From assembly GCA_024138025.1 (NCBI GenBank), contig JAMXBD010000111.1, forward strand, positions 1,426,001 through 1,490,000: a DNA stretch of 64,000 bases, in the 5' to 3' direction. This document shows, piece after piece, positions 48,344-60,521 of the stretch. This DNA comes from Combretum micranthum. Its lineage: Eukaryota; Streptophyta; Magnoliopsida; Myrtales; Combretaceae. The notes under the pieces were generated by a model. The model did no database searches. It was not told the DNA's origin and worked only from the letters and a program-made list of their open reading frames with translations. The stretch's first letter is position 1, and each line of letters starts with the position of its first letter. The position numbers and the translations under genes are program-made.

Positions 48344-49620
48344 TCATCCTATCATGAAGAAGAATATTATTTTCAATGTACATTGCATAATGGTAATGTA
48401 ATTGCGAGAGATATGGGGTATCGAATCACTAGTGCTTTCCAATTCATAATCTAGAACTTTGTAACTAAAGTTATATCCATCTCGCTCGTCCTCAAAATTC
48501 ATATTATGTAAAATTATAGATGCTCTCATTATTTGTCCCATAACCTCTTGGTCTCAAAAATGTGAAGGCCCACGAACTATATGAACATGAGATTGTAGCA
48601 CTTCAAAAGCCTTTCAACATCTTTTTTACACCCCTTCTTGGTACCTAGCAAATAATTGCTGCTTTTGACCATGTAGGTATGGAATAGATTTGACAAATAT
48701 CGACCATTCTAGGTATATATCATCCGTAAGATGGTATCTTGTATTGTAGTTTCTACCATTAATAGTATAGTTGATTGGAGGGGCTCGTCCCTCTAGAACG
48801 TCATCGAATAGGGGAGAGTGCTTTAATATGTTAATATTATTATTTGATCTTGGAACAACGAAGAAATGTATGTCATATACAAATATCATATGAAGCAACG
48901 ACTTTAAGCATAAATGTTGGACAACTGTGATTACCTTGAGTATACATACCATGCCATGCAACTAGACAATTTTTTCACTCCTAAGGCATACAATCTATCC
49001 TCCCTCAGCATGCCAGGAAATCCACATCACCCAGCAACAACTAGTAAGCATTGAATATCAGCAGAATTAAGCCTACATAGATATTCATCACCAAAACAAA
49101 TAATGAAACCTTAAAAAAAAAATGCTTGACACACTCCACTGTGGCACTTTTAGTCATGTGCAAATAATCATCAAAAGCATCACCTATTACCCTATACGTT
49201 AACATCTAAATAGCTAAGATGTAGTTTTGTAATTGAAATAGGAGGAATAATCTTTTAATGTTTGCATAACATGAAGAAATATGTCTTTCCTCATGCGAAA
49301 TCTTTGTCAAAATTGCTCATCCATATATGTAGGATTATCAAAGAAATAGTTGTTATACAAACAATTTTGAGCTTTAAGATGACCTCTATCTATATATCTT
49401 CTCTTTTGTCTTGTCATGGAAGAACTCTTAGTTAACTCTGGAAGCATTTGATAGAAAGAGTTAATAAGCTTTGTTCTTGTGCTACTTAATGATAGGACCA
49501 ATTCTTTAGCTACCTCATAGGCTACCTCTTCTAACTTAGAGCCAGAGCTACTTCTCGATATGATTGTGTACGAGGGTGACTTGGTGTTGATGTAAATGGT
49601 AATGCGAAATGTAAGGGTTA
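48344..49620 (-). pseudogene. PIF/Harbinger transposase (DDE_Tnp_4), degraded
   Basis: This encoded the DDE transposase that works with a Myb-like partner protein. Reading leftwards: an N-terminal frame 49501-49307 contains RQKRRYIDRGHLKAQNCLYN and NPTYMDEQF, followed by FRMRKDIFLHVMQTL. About 49080-48960 reads FGDEYLCRLNSADIQCLLVV and GFPGML. Frame 48961-48626 contains SNNNINILKHSPLFDDVLEG, APPINYTINGRNYNTRYHL and YLEWSIFVKSIPYLHG. Frame 48541-48344 contains IMRASIILHNMNFEDERD. This is the normal family order. Family members usually read SNNDINVL; the aspartate, one of the catalytic triad, is Asn here. The KDVERAF block is also disrupted. It is dead through stops and frameshifts. Confidence 0.88.
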
Positions 49621-49959
49621 TTGGTGAGGATATGCTTCTCTACCCATATACATACAAGATTAATCGATGCTTTTGCAACGGCTAGTTTTTCTAGATTAAT
49701 TTAATTAACAGATGCTTTTGCAATTGCTGATTTTTTTAAATTGATTTGATTGACAGATGCTTTTGCAATAACTAATTATTTTTATTGATTTAATTGACAT
49801 GTTCTTTTGCAACGGCTAGTTTCTTAAAAATAATTTCATTAATAAATACCCTTACGTTGAATAATTTCATTAAATAAACACAATACATAATGTAAGGCTA
49901 CTTATAGAACTAATTGTTAATTTGAAATAGAACTAATGATCTTTGCATTATTTCCTTTC

Positions 49960-51170
49960 ATATCTTTTCAATCCATTGTCTTTGCACTTCATTCATTGAT
50001 GATGTATCAACAAATATTATCGATTTCCTCAACTTAAGTTGCTTCCAATATTCCTTTTGTTCAGTAACTTCATTATATCTATGCAACACTTTAACTTTCT
50101 CATGGTCTGTATTGCTTAACCGTTCCTACTTCTTTGCCAACTCTAGTACTACCTCACTATTTTTAACTTTTTCTTTCGCTTTCATCTTTCTTGTTGCTAT
50201 ATTAGGTGGTCGAACTACAACTTTAACAATCTCATCATCTTGAGGTACATCATTATTCAAGGATGAACTTGTATACACTCAGAATGTACTCAGTTCACTT
50301 TGACTTTTTTTATCATTTCGGATTTGAGATCTCCATTTAAGTTCATTTCACAAAATAACCCATTAATGCTTGATCATACATTGTTTTTGTTCTCTTGTAC
50401 TGTTTAAACAAATCATAAGCATCTTTTATATAGTCATTCTTGTTCTTTTTGCTCTTAGCTCGTCATTTTTTTTTAATCATAGCAAGCCTTAAATTTCATT
50501 ATGTCCTTAAAGATTTTCACCGACCTTAATTTGCATTATTGCAATGTTCGTTTCCATGGATTTTTTCTACTCTCATAGGCTTGGCCTTCCTTAAAACTCT
50601 CATGGACTCGTTGCCAAAAACTCTGCATTGGATGACCATTTCTAGTAATTGGATCTTTACTTATTCTTATCCATGCATAAATAAGGAGTTTGTCGTCAAT
50701 ATGCTCCCATTTTCTCCTACATCGGTCATCCTCTTCATTTTCGTTATCCTCCTCGTCCTCCAAATTTTGTGTAGAGAATGTTGGATACTATGAAGCTGTG
50801 CTATGAAGTGTTTGTGGTATTTAATTAGTTATAGGTTGAGAAAGATGCACTTTAGTATGGGTAAATTGTTATATGTTTTCAAGACTAAAGTGAGGAGGAT
50901 ATTGGAAATATATAAGCAACATAATTCTTGAGTTTTGAAAGAAATTGAATGATGGATTGAATTTTTGTAGGCCTTGACTCATATTTGGTAAATTTGAAGG
51001 ATTTTGAAAATTTGGGGGACCTTGGAAAAAATACACCATATAGAAAATAAGAGATATTTTGTGAATTTGAGGGTATTGAAAATTTTGCATGTCTTATGGG
51101 TGATCGGAATGTGACAACTTTTGAGGATTATTGGGATCTTAATGTAGCTCAAGTATCAACTATAAATTAA
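49960..51170 (-). pseudogene. PIF/Harbinger ORF1 (Myb/SANT-like protein), degraded
   Basis: ORF1 of PIF elements makes a Myb/SANT (trihelix-like) DNA-binding protein needed with the transposase. The N-terminal low-complexity part (51145-50869) reads DPNNPQ, then MQNFQYPQIHKI, PPNFQNPSNLPNMSQGLQKF. The DNA-binding part (50763-50536) reads EEDDRCRRKWEHIDDKLLIY, AWIRISKDPITRNGHPMQSF, WQRVHESFKEG and SRKNPWKR. The expected initiator is not intact: TAA occupies the codon before DPNNPQ. C-terminal sequence down to about 49960 is frame-broken but still lysine/glutamate-rich. It lies upstream of, and on the same strand as, the transposase, as in canonical elements. Confidence 0.85.
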
Positions 51171-51250
51171 TTTTTTTAGTAGGGGAGGTTTTAGTGAATT
51201 TTTTGGTGAATGGTGAGAATAAATGTTCACATATTTATAGTCGAAAATTT

Positions 51251-51475
51251 TTTTTCATCTAATTTTAATGTTGTGAAAATTTAGAATAGTCGTGTGCATC
51301 TATTAGAATTAATTGAATAAATGAAATTAAATAAATAGGGAATGAGCTGTTTTGCATATACAACAGCAATCATGATTGTCAAACTCGAGATTCTATCTAG
51401 AATCACTAAGGGGTCATAGAATGGGAACGTAGAATTATAAGATTTTACAACTAATGTAAATTTGCTTGCAAAAGC
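51251..51475. other. Short spacer, possibly PIF terminal region
   Basis: No feature resolved. Confidence 0.4.
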
Positions 51476-51485
51476 CATAGATTTA
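51476..51485. repeat. Target-site duplication of the SINE, left copy
   Basis: CATAGATTTA versus CAAAGATTTA at 51644-51653: nine of ten identical. Confidence 0.7.
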
Positions 51486-51536
51486 TCTTTTTTTCTTTTT
51501 TTGCCATTACAATCGCCGCGGCGGCGGTGGGGAGGG

Positions 51537-51568
<32 letters not shown>

Positions 51569-51643
51569 GAGAAGGAGGGTCTGAACCTAAGACTTCTCCC
51601 TTGAGAGGCCATGGAGATGCCATTAGGCTACAATGCCATTGGC
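51486..51643 (-). mobile_element. tRNA-derived SINE with internal poly(G) run
   Basis: Read on the minus strand it starts GGCCAATGGCATTG, followed by an A-box TAGCCTAATGG (51619-51629), then a B-box-like GGTTCAGACCC (51579-51589). A C-rich/GC-rich body and TTGTAATGGCAAAAAAAG with an A-rich tail follow. Box order and spacing are those of a pol III tRNA-type promoter. A 10-bp near-perfect duplication brackets the unit. Length is about 158 bases, inflated by the homopolymer. Confidence 0.75.
51538..51567 (+). repeat. 30-base poly(G) homopolymer
   Basis: Thirty consecutive G, preceded by GC-rich GCCGCGGCGGCGGTGGGG (51514-51531). Exceptional in this AT-rich window. Confidence 0.95.
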
Positions 51644-51653
51644 CAAAGATTTA

Positions 51654-52084
51654 CTTACTATATTAATAAAACTCTATATAAATAATGAAAATAAAGAATT
51701 TAGTATTAACTTATTTACATATCATCAAAATTTAAGTTATACCAATCATAATTCACATACTCTCATTAATATATTTAGTGCGATTTTGATAGTTAAAATA
51801 ATTATTTTTATTTAATGATTATTCACAACTACAATTATTAAGATATATTGCAAATTATTTAAATTATCATGTGTGAGTAGCTGATTTTATACAGTAATGA
51901 ACATTTTCATGTACACTATATATTTAAACAAAAAATCATTGCATTCATGACAAATAAATTATATTATAGAAAATTATTAAAACAAGGAAAAAAATATAGC
52001 ACTATATATATTTATTTCATTTTCATTCAGATTGTTCAAGACATATCAAAGTATATAACCTAAAAGAAAATAACTCTCTAAAAA
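51654..52084. other. AT-rich spacer
   Basis: No supported gene. AAAAA at 52080-52084 is a candidate duplication for the repeat that follows. Confidence 0.5.
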
Positions 52085-55000
52085 TGTAACAGCCTAAAAA
52101 TTTAATCTAATTAATTAAATCGATTAAAGCGCTACTGCCACGTACAATACTCTAAAGTCTTACATACTCAAGTTTCATTTAAAATATTTTGTTTATGTTG
52201 AACATTGCTAATCAATTTTAGATTATTAAATTGTTTAGTTAGCTTCTTGAAGAACTAGATTTAGTAGCGAAAATCCTATTTTATAAAATAATTTCTAGAT
52301 AAAAACATTTCAAAAACTTCCACTCACTCAAGTGGAAGAACTTTCACTTAAACAAAGTTTTACAAAAGCTTGATTACAAAACGTGGGCACCAACAAGCCC
52401 TTTAAGAAAATACAAATTCTAAAGATTAAATCCAGTCCCAAATGCAAAACAAATTAAAACAAATGAATCCATTAGACCTATCATACTTTAGTAGTTCTCC
52501 CATAATCATCAATGATGCCCTTAACCTGAGACAAACATCCTCATCATCATCCATCATCACCATCAACAACTCAACAACATCAACACCGTCATCAACAACT
52601 CAATAACATCAACACCATCATCAAAAACTCATCATCGTCATATCAAAACCTGTAAAAAAAACAACAACAAGAAGAATGAGCCGAAGCCCAGTACACAGTA
52701 ACACAATCACACATGGAATAACACACAAGCTTAACTAAATGCAATGCAATATCAACTAGTTATTATATAATCTTTAATTAGTCAAACATCACTAAAGTGT
52801 TCAAACTCCGAACAACAAGGGGGTTGTGAGTAATGATCTCGATGCTCAGGGGGTTGATATAAGTAGTTTGATGACTTATATCTCCTAGATGATATATCCA
52901 TAAATGAAAAATAGTCTCATCTAGTGTTCTCAACCATTTCTCATCTTCACTTAACTTAATCCATAATATCACCTAGCTCAAGTGTTCACATAAACATTGA
53001 ACTAAATCATATTATTTCATCTTAAGAATAAGCAAACATTATACCGATACCAATAACCCCATCGACTACCCGCCATACCACTTATGAAAGTCGTTGCATC
53101 ATAACAAGGGTGGCCTAAGCGCCTAAACTACCACGCCCCCAATCTGAGTAAAGTGCTGCTCCTCGAATCGGATTCAACAACATAATAGACGATCAATACT
53201 CATCAATTATTAAGCCGAGTTTAAGTTCTTAATCCATTTTAGATGTCTATCTAACATCCAACACGCAAGTTACTGCGTACCTCTCATATAAAATCCAAAC
53301 AGGGTCTTAGAAGTAAAGACAAAAGCCATCTTAAAGGATATGCCAAATATCCATATTTGTTCAAGAATTAAATTTATATAAGAACTCACACTAATAATCT
53401 ACTTATATAGCAAACTCATATAAGAACTTATATCAATTTTTCACTCATCTCAAACTTTTATTTTAACCCTATTTGATCAGGTACTAATTTGTAACCCCAT
53501 TATGGCTACGAAGATCACCCCACTAAAATATGGATAGTTCTCCTTTATCTGCCAAAGTATTTCTTTTCGCTTTATTTATGGTCTTTTATCAACAAAAGAA
53601 TAATCAAGCCATTCATATACAAAAACATTTATAACTAAAACAAGAAAACATTAAAAATAACATATTCCTCATGTTATTCAAAAACCAACCTAATTTTTTA
53701 GCTCATACCAATTTTTAGCTATTAACACATTTTAGCTTAATCTTAGCCAAATTGATTAGAATTAGTCATTTAATTCATTTACTAAGTAAAGTTAATTAAA
53801 CTTAAACAATCTAACTCATTTTAGCTTAGTGAAGTTCATTAAGTCATGTTGTACTTAGATTAATTAACTAAGTTCATTTTATATCTAGGATTCATGTTAT
53901 TTAAGTTCATATTAACTTAAACTTAACCAAGTTCATTAAAGTTAATCAATCTAATTCATTTTAGTTCATTCAAGTTCATTAAGCTAAGTTGAACTTAGGT
54001 TTGTTAACTAAGTTCATTTTATAACTAACTTATATATTTAATCCAATTATCTATTAAATCTATAAATCCACTTAATTCAGGTTTAATTACATCAATTAAC
54101 TAATATAACACATCAAAGATTATTTATCCATCTCATTTCAGCTCAAAAAGATTCATTTCCTAAGCAAACATACATTTAAAGAACAAAAACAAGTTTTAAA
54201 CTTTGTTTGGTAAATGTATCAGCTGAAAAGAAGTAAAATTTCGACCTTGATAATTTTTGAATTTGCAAAAACTTAAAACATGAAATTTTTTTATCTCTTT
54301 ATAAGCTTTCCAATTCAATTTGGATCACCTCAATCCGAGTTCGTATGAAAAGGTTATGATCAAAAGAGTATCGCAATCAGAGAAAAGCACGAGCAGATAC
54401 CTTCAACCGTGTTCCAACCATGTTTCTCTTGTTTTAAACACACATGCGAGAACCAGTGAGAAACACGATGGGTGTGGCACCTCTATGTTCTAGCCGTGCT
54501 GTTCTGGGTTTCAACTCGTTTAAAAGACTAGAGAGAAGCACGGTTGAATAAGGAGAGCTATGTTTACCTCGTGTTCATGCTCTGTCATTGTTTTTTGAAA
54601 TTTAACTTGTTTTTTAACTTTGTTTTACACCATTTCTTCATCATCTAACATCTTATGTACAACATAAAAGCCTAAAATCATCTTTTTTAACATCTATACA
54701 CATGTTTTACTTCATTTAACTTCAAATCTTATCATGAATCATCTAACCTATATGTGTAAACTTAACCTAGAAAACTTACATGTTCTTATATCCATCATTA
54801 ACCAACTTAAAAACACTTCAACAAACTAACCAAACCAATAATTCATTCTTCAACTTCATCCATTCAAACACACATCCAAAACACTTATATCATAAACCAT
54901 CTACTCATAATCACTTGTATAGTTCATTCACAATTAAAACATACACTTCGTTTAGCCAATTCAATCTCTCTAAACTATCCCAACACTTCTTATTTCAAAC

Positions 55001-55898
55001 TCCTAACATCTCTATGCTTCAAATCATTTACTTAGCATATACTATAAGCTCAATAACCAACCAAATACAACTCAACACATAACTAACACACTTAACTCAT
55101 TATATTCAATTCATGGCATGAAACCCCACTTCACAAGAAAACTCAAATAACTTAATAAACATATAACCAACCAAATACATACCTTAAGAAGATTTATGTC
55201 TTGTTGAAAATCACTTAGGCTTAGGGTTTTGTCCTTTTTAAAGGTTTGGAGTGCAAGGTTTTGAAGAAATAGAGAAGACAATATGTAAGAAAAGTTATGA
55301 AATTCGTATGGCTTTTTGGGGTCTAATTTAAGAGTGTATTTTTTTGTCAAAAATAAGCCTTATACTTATCTTAATGTTGAATTTAGGCTTGCCATGTTAG
55401 GGGCTTTAATTTGCATTTGTTTGGGCTTGATTTTGGGCCAAAAATCAATGTGTTTGGGTTTGTTTTATGTCTAAAATTTCTGCTATGTTTAGTAAATGTA
55501 TTAAGCATATTTAACTTGTTTTAAACCAATTTTCATACACTTCGTTACACTTACAAATTCATAGACATAATATTTATTCACATTAAGATATATTAATATT
55601 CAAATATATTAATACAATATATATACCACATACTAATACAAATCATATACATCATGTTTCAAAATCATGCATAAATGCATTAACACACATATGTAAAATA
55701 TGAATTTGGGAATTATGGCTATTTCATTAACATGTTTAGAGATTTAGGAATTGAAATCTCAAATTTCAACTTAATTAATTACTAATCTAATTATGTCTAC
55801 TTTTCTAATTATTTCATATATTTCATTTGATTCATTTAATCTATCTAAACTCAATTTCTAATCTAGATGAAGGTTTGGGGTATTTAAAAAAAAATACA
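52085..55898 (-). mobile_element. Large LTR-like repeat, copy B (3.8 kb), candidate solo LTR
   Basis: The + strand starts TGTAACAGCCTAAAAATTT and ends AAATACA, so in its own orientation it is TGTATTTTTTTTT...GGCTGTTACA, a TG...CA structure. AAAAA flanks both ends (52080-52084, 55899-55903), a possible 5-bp duplication in low-complexity context. It is colinear in reverse with copy A: CATCATCACCATCAACAAC array (52545-52650), GGGGGTTGATATAAG (52849), CGCCTAAACTACCACGCCCC (53120), and AACTTAGTTAAT-type repeats (53740-54060). A CACG-containing irregular array occupies 54370-54590. No retroviral-type genes are present. Small frames at 52778-52972, 54780-55082 and 55111-55350 are incidental. Confidence 0.6.
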
Positions 55899-58221
55899 AA
55901 AAAATCAAAGGAAATAAAAGGAAAAAAATTAAAAATAAAAAAAACTAAAATTAAGTTAGATTAAGATAAACAACAAGAACCAATCCTAAAAGCCTAAATT
56001 TAAACATATTAAATTGATTGCATTTTTAAAGTTTAAATAGAAAAAAAAGTATAAAATTACAACTTTACGATTTTATTACTAATTTTACCATCGATTTTAC
56101 TACCGTTTCTACCGATTCTACTATGTAAAATTGCTATTCTAGATAAGTTTACTTGAAAAACGATTTTATATGAGAGTTGAATCAAAACCCCATCATCATC
56201 TCATAAACTCATAGGAATGTATGAGTTAACTCGCGAGTTTGACAATCATGATGGAAATGTTGAAAAATTAGAAAAATATATATGCAATCCACCAAACTTC
56301 AATAGTGAATGAATGTATTAAAAAAAGAAAAAAAAAATAAGTGGCAGGTGAAAGCTGCAAGTTTTGATTGAGAAAAAAATAAATAAAGGAAAGGAAGGAT
56401 TACAGTACCGGTGCTTGTTAGACCAACTTTATTTTTGTTAAGAACCGATCCCAATCCTAAAGAACCGTAAAAAAGGTCCTTCCTATCTATGTTTCCACTC
56501 CGAGCACCACAGTTAGGGGTGCTCTTAGTGGAAGATACCAAAAAATTGAAATATCTCTCTCAATTACTAACGATCTCAAAAGTGACTTCCTTAGTATATG
56601 GACATGTGCGAAGATCATCAAATAGAAATGCTCTCAGGGGATTTGTGGCTCATTTTTAAAGTACCTAAACCATTTCAATGTCGATTTTAAAATTTAAAAT
56701 GCTTAGAGTTTTTTATAATACTTATAGTCTTCTGTAATGAAAAATGATCCATGAATTCTTTTTAGACGGTCAAAAAGAGAAAAAAAAATCTATATTTTTA
56801 TATATTTGCTTTTCTTTCCTTTCATGAATATGTATAACCAGATTTAAAAATGAAATATCTTAATTTTAACCTAATCGCTAAAACAATTTAAACCTTAACA
56901 CATGATAAGAAGTAGTAAGTTGAAGTCCGATGAGATGAACATGATAAATTTTTTTTTCTCATATATATATATATATATTCCGACATCCGAGCTATATATA
57001 TATATATATATATTTAATTGTTACCCGGGCCATCCCAACCTAAATGATTAAACATGATACTTAATGCTCTGCCCTGTGTAGGAACCATTTTCAATCAAAG
57101 AACATATCTCAGCCACAATTCAAGATATTCTAGAGCTAGGAAATAGTAAACATTGTTTCTCTATTGTTATAGTTTTATTTCCCTAGTCCAACGTGAGTGA
57201 TATAATTGTCTGAAACAAATGATGTAGTCTTATAAAACATTACTTTAATGCTTGGTAAACGTGAGTTCAATATTTTTATCTAAGAATAATCACTTACAAC
57301 AGATCAGGTTTCATCACAAACTGTAATTTCAATTTGAGTTTAAGCATTAACTCCTAATGAGGTGAAGTAATAGGGGTTTCCAAACTTGTTAGGTAGACAT
57401 TGATATATCTTAAACTTGTAAAAAGTCATATTACATAAGAAAGTTGATGTTGTATCTAAACATATTTTGATTTAGTTAGTCCATTTCTTTATACGGTGCA
57501 AACTATTTTTTAAATTTTTTCCTTTTTTTTCACTAAAAATTTTTTTTTTTCATATTTTAATTGTTGGTTGTTTTTCATTGTATCATTATTTGGGTTCTAT
57601 TTGATTCGTTTATTCTGATCTTAACATTTTTTTTTAATTGTTTTCAAATAGATTATTTGTTAAAAAACATATATAGTTGAAAAAAACAAATATTTTTACT
57701 CATTAAATAGATCAGATAGACTAGATATAGATCAATACAAATAAGATCTACAAAACAAATAAAATATAAATACAGATGCAATACAGATATCGAAACAGGT
57801 GGAAATTGGACAATCCAAATAAAGTCTTATTCTTAATGCAGTCTGTGTACAGTACATCCTACATTGCTCTAAACAAAACTAAATAATAACACTAAAGCAT
57901 CTATGTCTACGAGTACAAAGGATTCAACAACGCAAAATACCACTATTTGCATGATAAGTTGCTGCGGAAGCAAATTTAATAGTTTTTAAGCACCGTAAAA
58001 GCCAATTAAATAGTTGAAATTCTGCTCAATATTTGCTCAAATATAATCATTCTGATGGAGTTTGAGCTCTAGGTACAATACTGCTTGTTGAATTAAACTA
58101 ATATTTATACATGTAAAGTTATGTTCAAATAATCGTCTTACCTTATCTTTGGATCTTAATAACTCACCCAATCAATTAAAATACAAGCAGGCACGCATAA
58201 AGAGCAAATTTTAATATAAGA
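55899..58221. other. Region between LTR-like copies B and C
   Basis: AT-rich with (TA)n tracts at 56959-56978 and 56992-57012. At 56400-56535 a possible MITE-like end contains GAGCACC...GGGGTGCTC. If B and C were the LTRs of one element this would be its 2.3-kb internal region, but no primer site, polypurine tract or gag/pol trace was recognised. Confidence 0.45.
57592..57826. mobile_element. Tourist-like MITE
   Basis: The ends GGGTTCTATTTGATTCG and (reverse complement) GACTTTATTTGGATTGTCC are inverted. Inside are TTTTCAAATAGATTATT and 'atacagatgcaatacagata' blocks shared with the copies at 22366 and 22725. The flanking duplication is not clear. Confidence 0.5.
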
Positions 58222-58312
58222 ATGAGTTTGGTGTAGTTGTTAAATGTTTATTGTTATATTCATGAGTTATAGATTCAAATCCAATGAGTGTATGTATATA
58301 TATATATATATA
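58222..58312 (+). mobile_element. tRNA-derived SINE fragment
   Basis: A-box-like TTGGTGTAGTTGTTAAATG and, about 35 bases on, B-box-like AGATTCAAATCC, then GAGTGTATG and a (TA)n tail. It lies directly against the left border of LTR-like copy C. Confidence 0.55.
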
Positions 58313-58337
58313 TATTATATTTTTTTCAACATACATT

Positions 58338-58725
58338 TATGTTTTGAAAGCTTATTACAAAACATTTGGGCTCCACCAAGCCTTTTAAAAATACAATTTA
58401 AAAATATTAAAACCAGTCCTTAAAACAAAGTAAAAACAAAAATAAATAATCCATCAGCCCTACTTCACTTCACTCATCAACAATGCTTCTCGCTTCAACC
58501 CATACATAAGCGAGAACCGTAAAAGTCATATATATATATATATATATATTATGTTTTGAAAGCTTATTACAAAACATTTGGGCTCCGCCAAGCCTTTTAA
58601 AAAATACAATTTAAAAATATTAAAACCAGTCCTTAAAACAAAGTAAAAACAAAAATAAATAATCCATCGGCCCTACTTCACTTCACTCATCAACAACGCT
58701 TCTCGCTTCAACCCATACATAAGCC
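58338..58725. repeat. 212-bp tandem duplication at the truncated end of copy C
   Basis: TATGTTTTGAAAGCTTATT starts both 58338 and 58550. About 185 bases are nearly identical through CCCATACATAAG. Each unit is associated with a (TA)n tract (58286-58312, 58527-58549). Confidence 0.9.
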
Positions 58726-58810
58726 AGACATCATTAGGCCCATCAACATTATCAACAGCAACACCATCATCATCATCATTATCAAATCATCATCATCGTT
58801 ACAATACCTG

Positions 58811-58835
58811 AAAAAAAAAAAAAAAAAAAAAAAAA
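58811..58835. repeat. 25-base poly(A) run
   Basis: Homopolymer within copy C; the equivalent site in copy B (about 52654) has only a short A run. Confidence 0.9.
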
Positions 58836-60516
58836 GACAACAACAATAATGAGCCGAGCCCAATAAACAGCAATACAACCACACTCAAAGTAACAAATGA
58901 GCACTTACACTCCGGAACAATCTTTGCAAATCTAGGGATATTAAGTAACAACAGCTGTTCAGGAGGTTGATATAGGCAGTCTGGATACCTATATCAACTA
59001 CATAATTTTACAAGAAAATATCATCATCTAGGGTTCGTAGCCATTACACAACTCCACTCATTCTGGTCCATAACGTCATTTAATTCATTTGTCCCCATAA
59101 AATGTGAACTCGATCATATTACTTCTCTTTGAGCCTAATCAAACATTACACTAATACCATTTGCCTCATTGTTTACTCAATGAGCCATTTATGAATATCA
59201 TTACATCATGACGAGGATGGTTTAAGCGCCTAAACTACCATGCCCGCTCTGGACAAGGTTGTCGCTCCTTGAATTGGATTCGATGGCACACACACAAACA
59301 ATAATCATTTATTAAGCTAGGTTCAAGTTTTAATTCGTTTAGGATGCCTATTCTGATATACAACACATATGTCACTGCGTACGTTACTGAATTGAAATCC
59401 AATCAAAGACTTAGAAGCCATCTCAAAAGATATATCAGATATCCATATTTGTGCAAAAAATAACTCATATAAGCATTTAAATTAATTATCTATTTATGTG
59501 AAAATTATTTTAAAACCCTATTTGATCAGACATTAAGTAGGAACCTCGTCATGGCTGCAAGATTTGCCCCGCTAAGAAACAAACAATTTTTCATTATGTG
59601 TCAAAGTATTTCTTTTCACCTTGTTTATAGTCTCTTATTATAAAACATCATCACATCATTCATATTAAATATACTCATATTTCCTAACAAACAACATTTG
59701 AAACAATATATTCCTCATATTATTCATGGTTTATTCTAACACGTTAACCTAAGCCAATTATTATTCATTAGCCTATTTTAACTTAATCCTAACCAAATTA
59801 ATTAAAATTAATTACTCAATTCAATTACTAAGTCAAGTTAATTAAACTTAATCAATCTAATCCATTTTAACTCATTAAAGTCTATTTCGTCATGTTGAAC
59901 TTCGATATATTACTAATTCATTTTTATTTCTAATATTCATGTCAACTTAAGTCTATATTAACTTAATCTTAGCCAAATTGATTAGAATTAATTATATAAT
60001 CTAGCTACCAAGTTATATTAAGCTAAGTTAAACTTAAACTTATTAACTAAGTTCATTTTATGAGCTCACATTCCATGTTAATCTAAATCAATTACTAAGC
60101 CTATTAATTCACTTAATCCATCTTTAATTATACAAACACTCATATAGCATACCTATTATCCATCATTCACCTAATTATTTCATCTTTCTTTCTTTTCTTT
60201 TTTTTTTACTCTAATTTTAAATACTTGTTTTCAATACACATCAACAAAAACAACTTGTTATTAGTTTACACATGTACAATCCTAACCTGTAAACACTTCC
60301 ATATGCATATCTATATCATATTTCCATAAATCATTCCATCAAACACTTAATCTATACATGTATATACTTATCTATATTTTAGCATATATGTTCATATATC
60401 CTCTATCTATCAATTTTATCTAGTTTTAGTTCAACATTTACACACATAAACAACAATCAAAACAATAAAATCAACTACTCACTTCTTTTAACTATTTCCT
60501 ATCAACTAGACCTTCA

Positions 60517-60521
60517 CTAGT
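60517..60521. repeat. Candidate target duplication of the Cassandra-like LTR, left
   Basis: CTAGT versus CTACT at 60886-60890: four of five identical. Confidence 0.5.

Larger units (their letters stand above)
48250..51250 (-). mobile_element. PIF/Harbinger element (two-gene, inactive)
   Basis: Contains ORF1 and the transposase in the same orientation with about 340 bases between them. Terminal inverted repeats and the 3-bp duplication could not be fixed. The true ends may lie anywhere within about 47.7-48.3 kb and 51.2-51.5 kb. Confidence 0.7.

Noticed and set aside
54780..55082. 100-codon plus-strand frame rich in Thr, Asn, Ser and His
   Set aside because: Low-complexity translation of AC/AT-rich DNA inside large repeat copy B; the frame is not kept in copies A or C.
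57195..57300. Possible further SINE (GATGTAGTC ... GAGTTCAATATTT)
   Set aside because: A- and B-box resemblance is too weak, and neither tail nor duplication is present.
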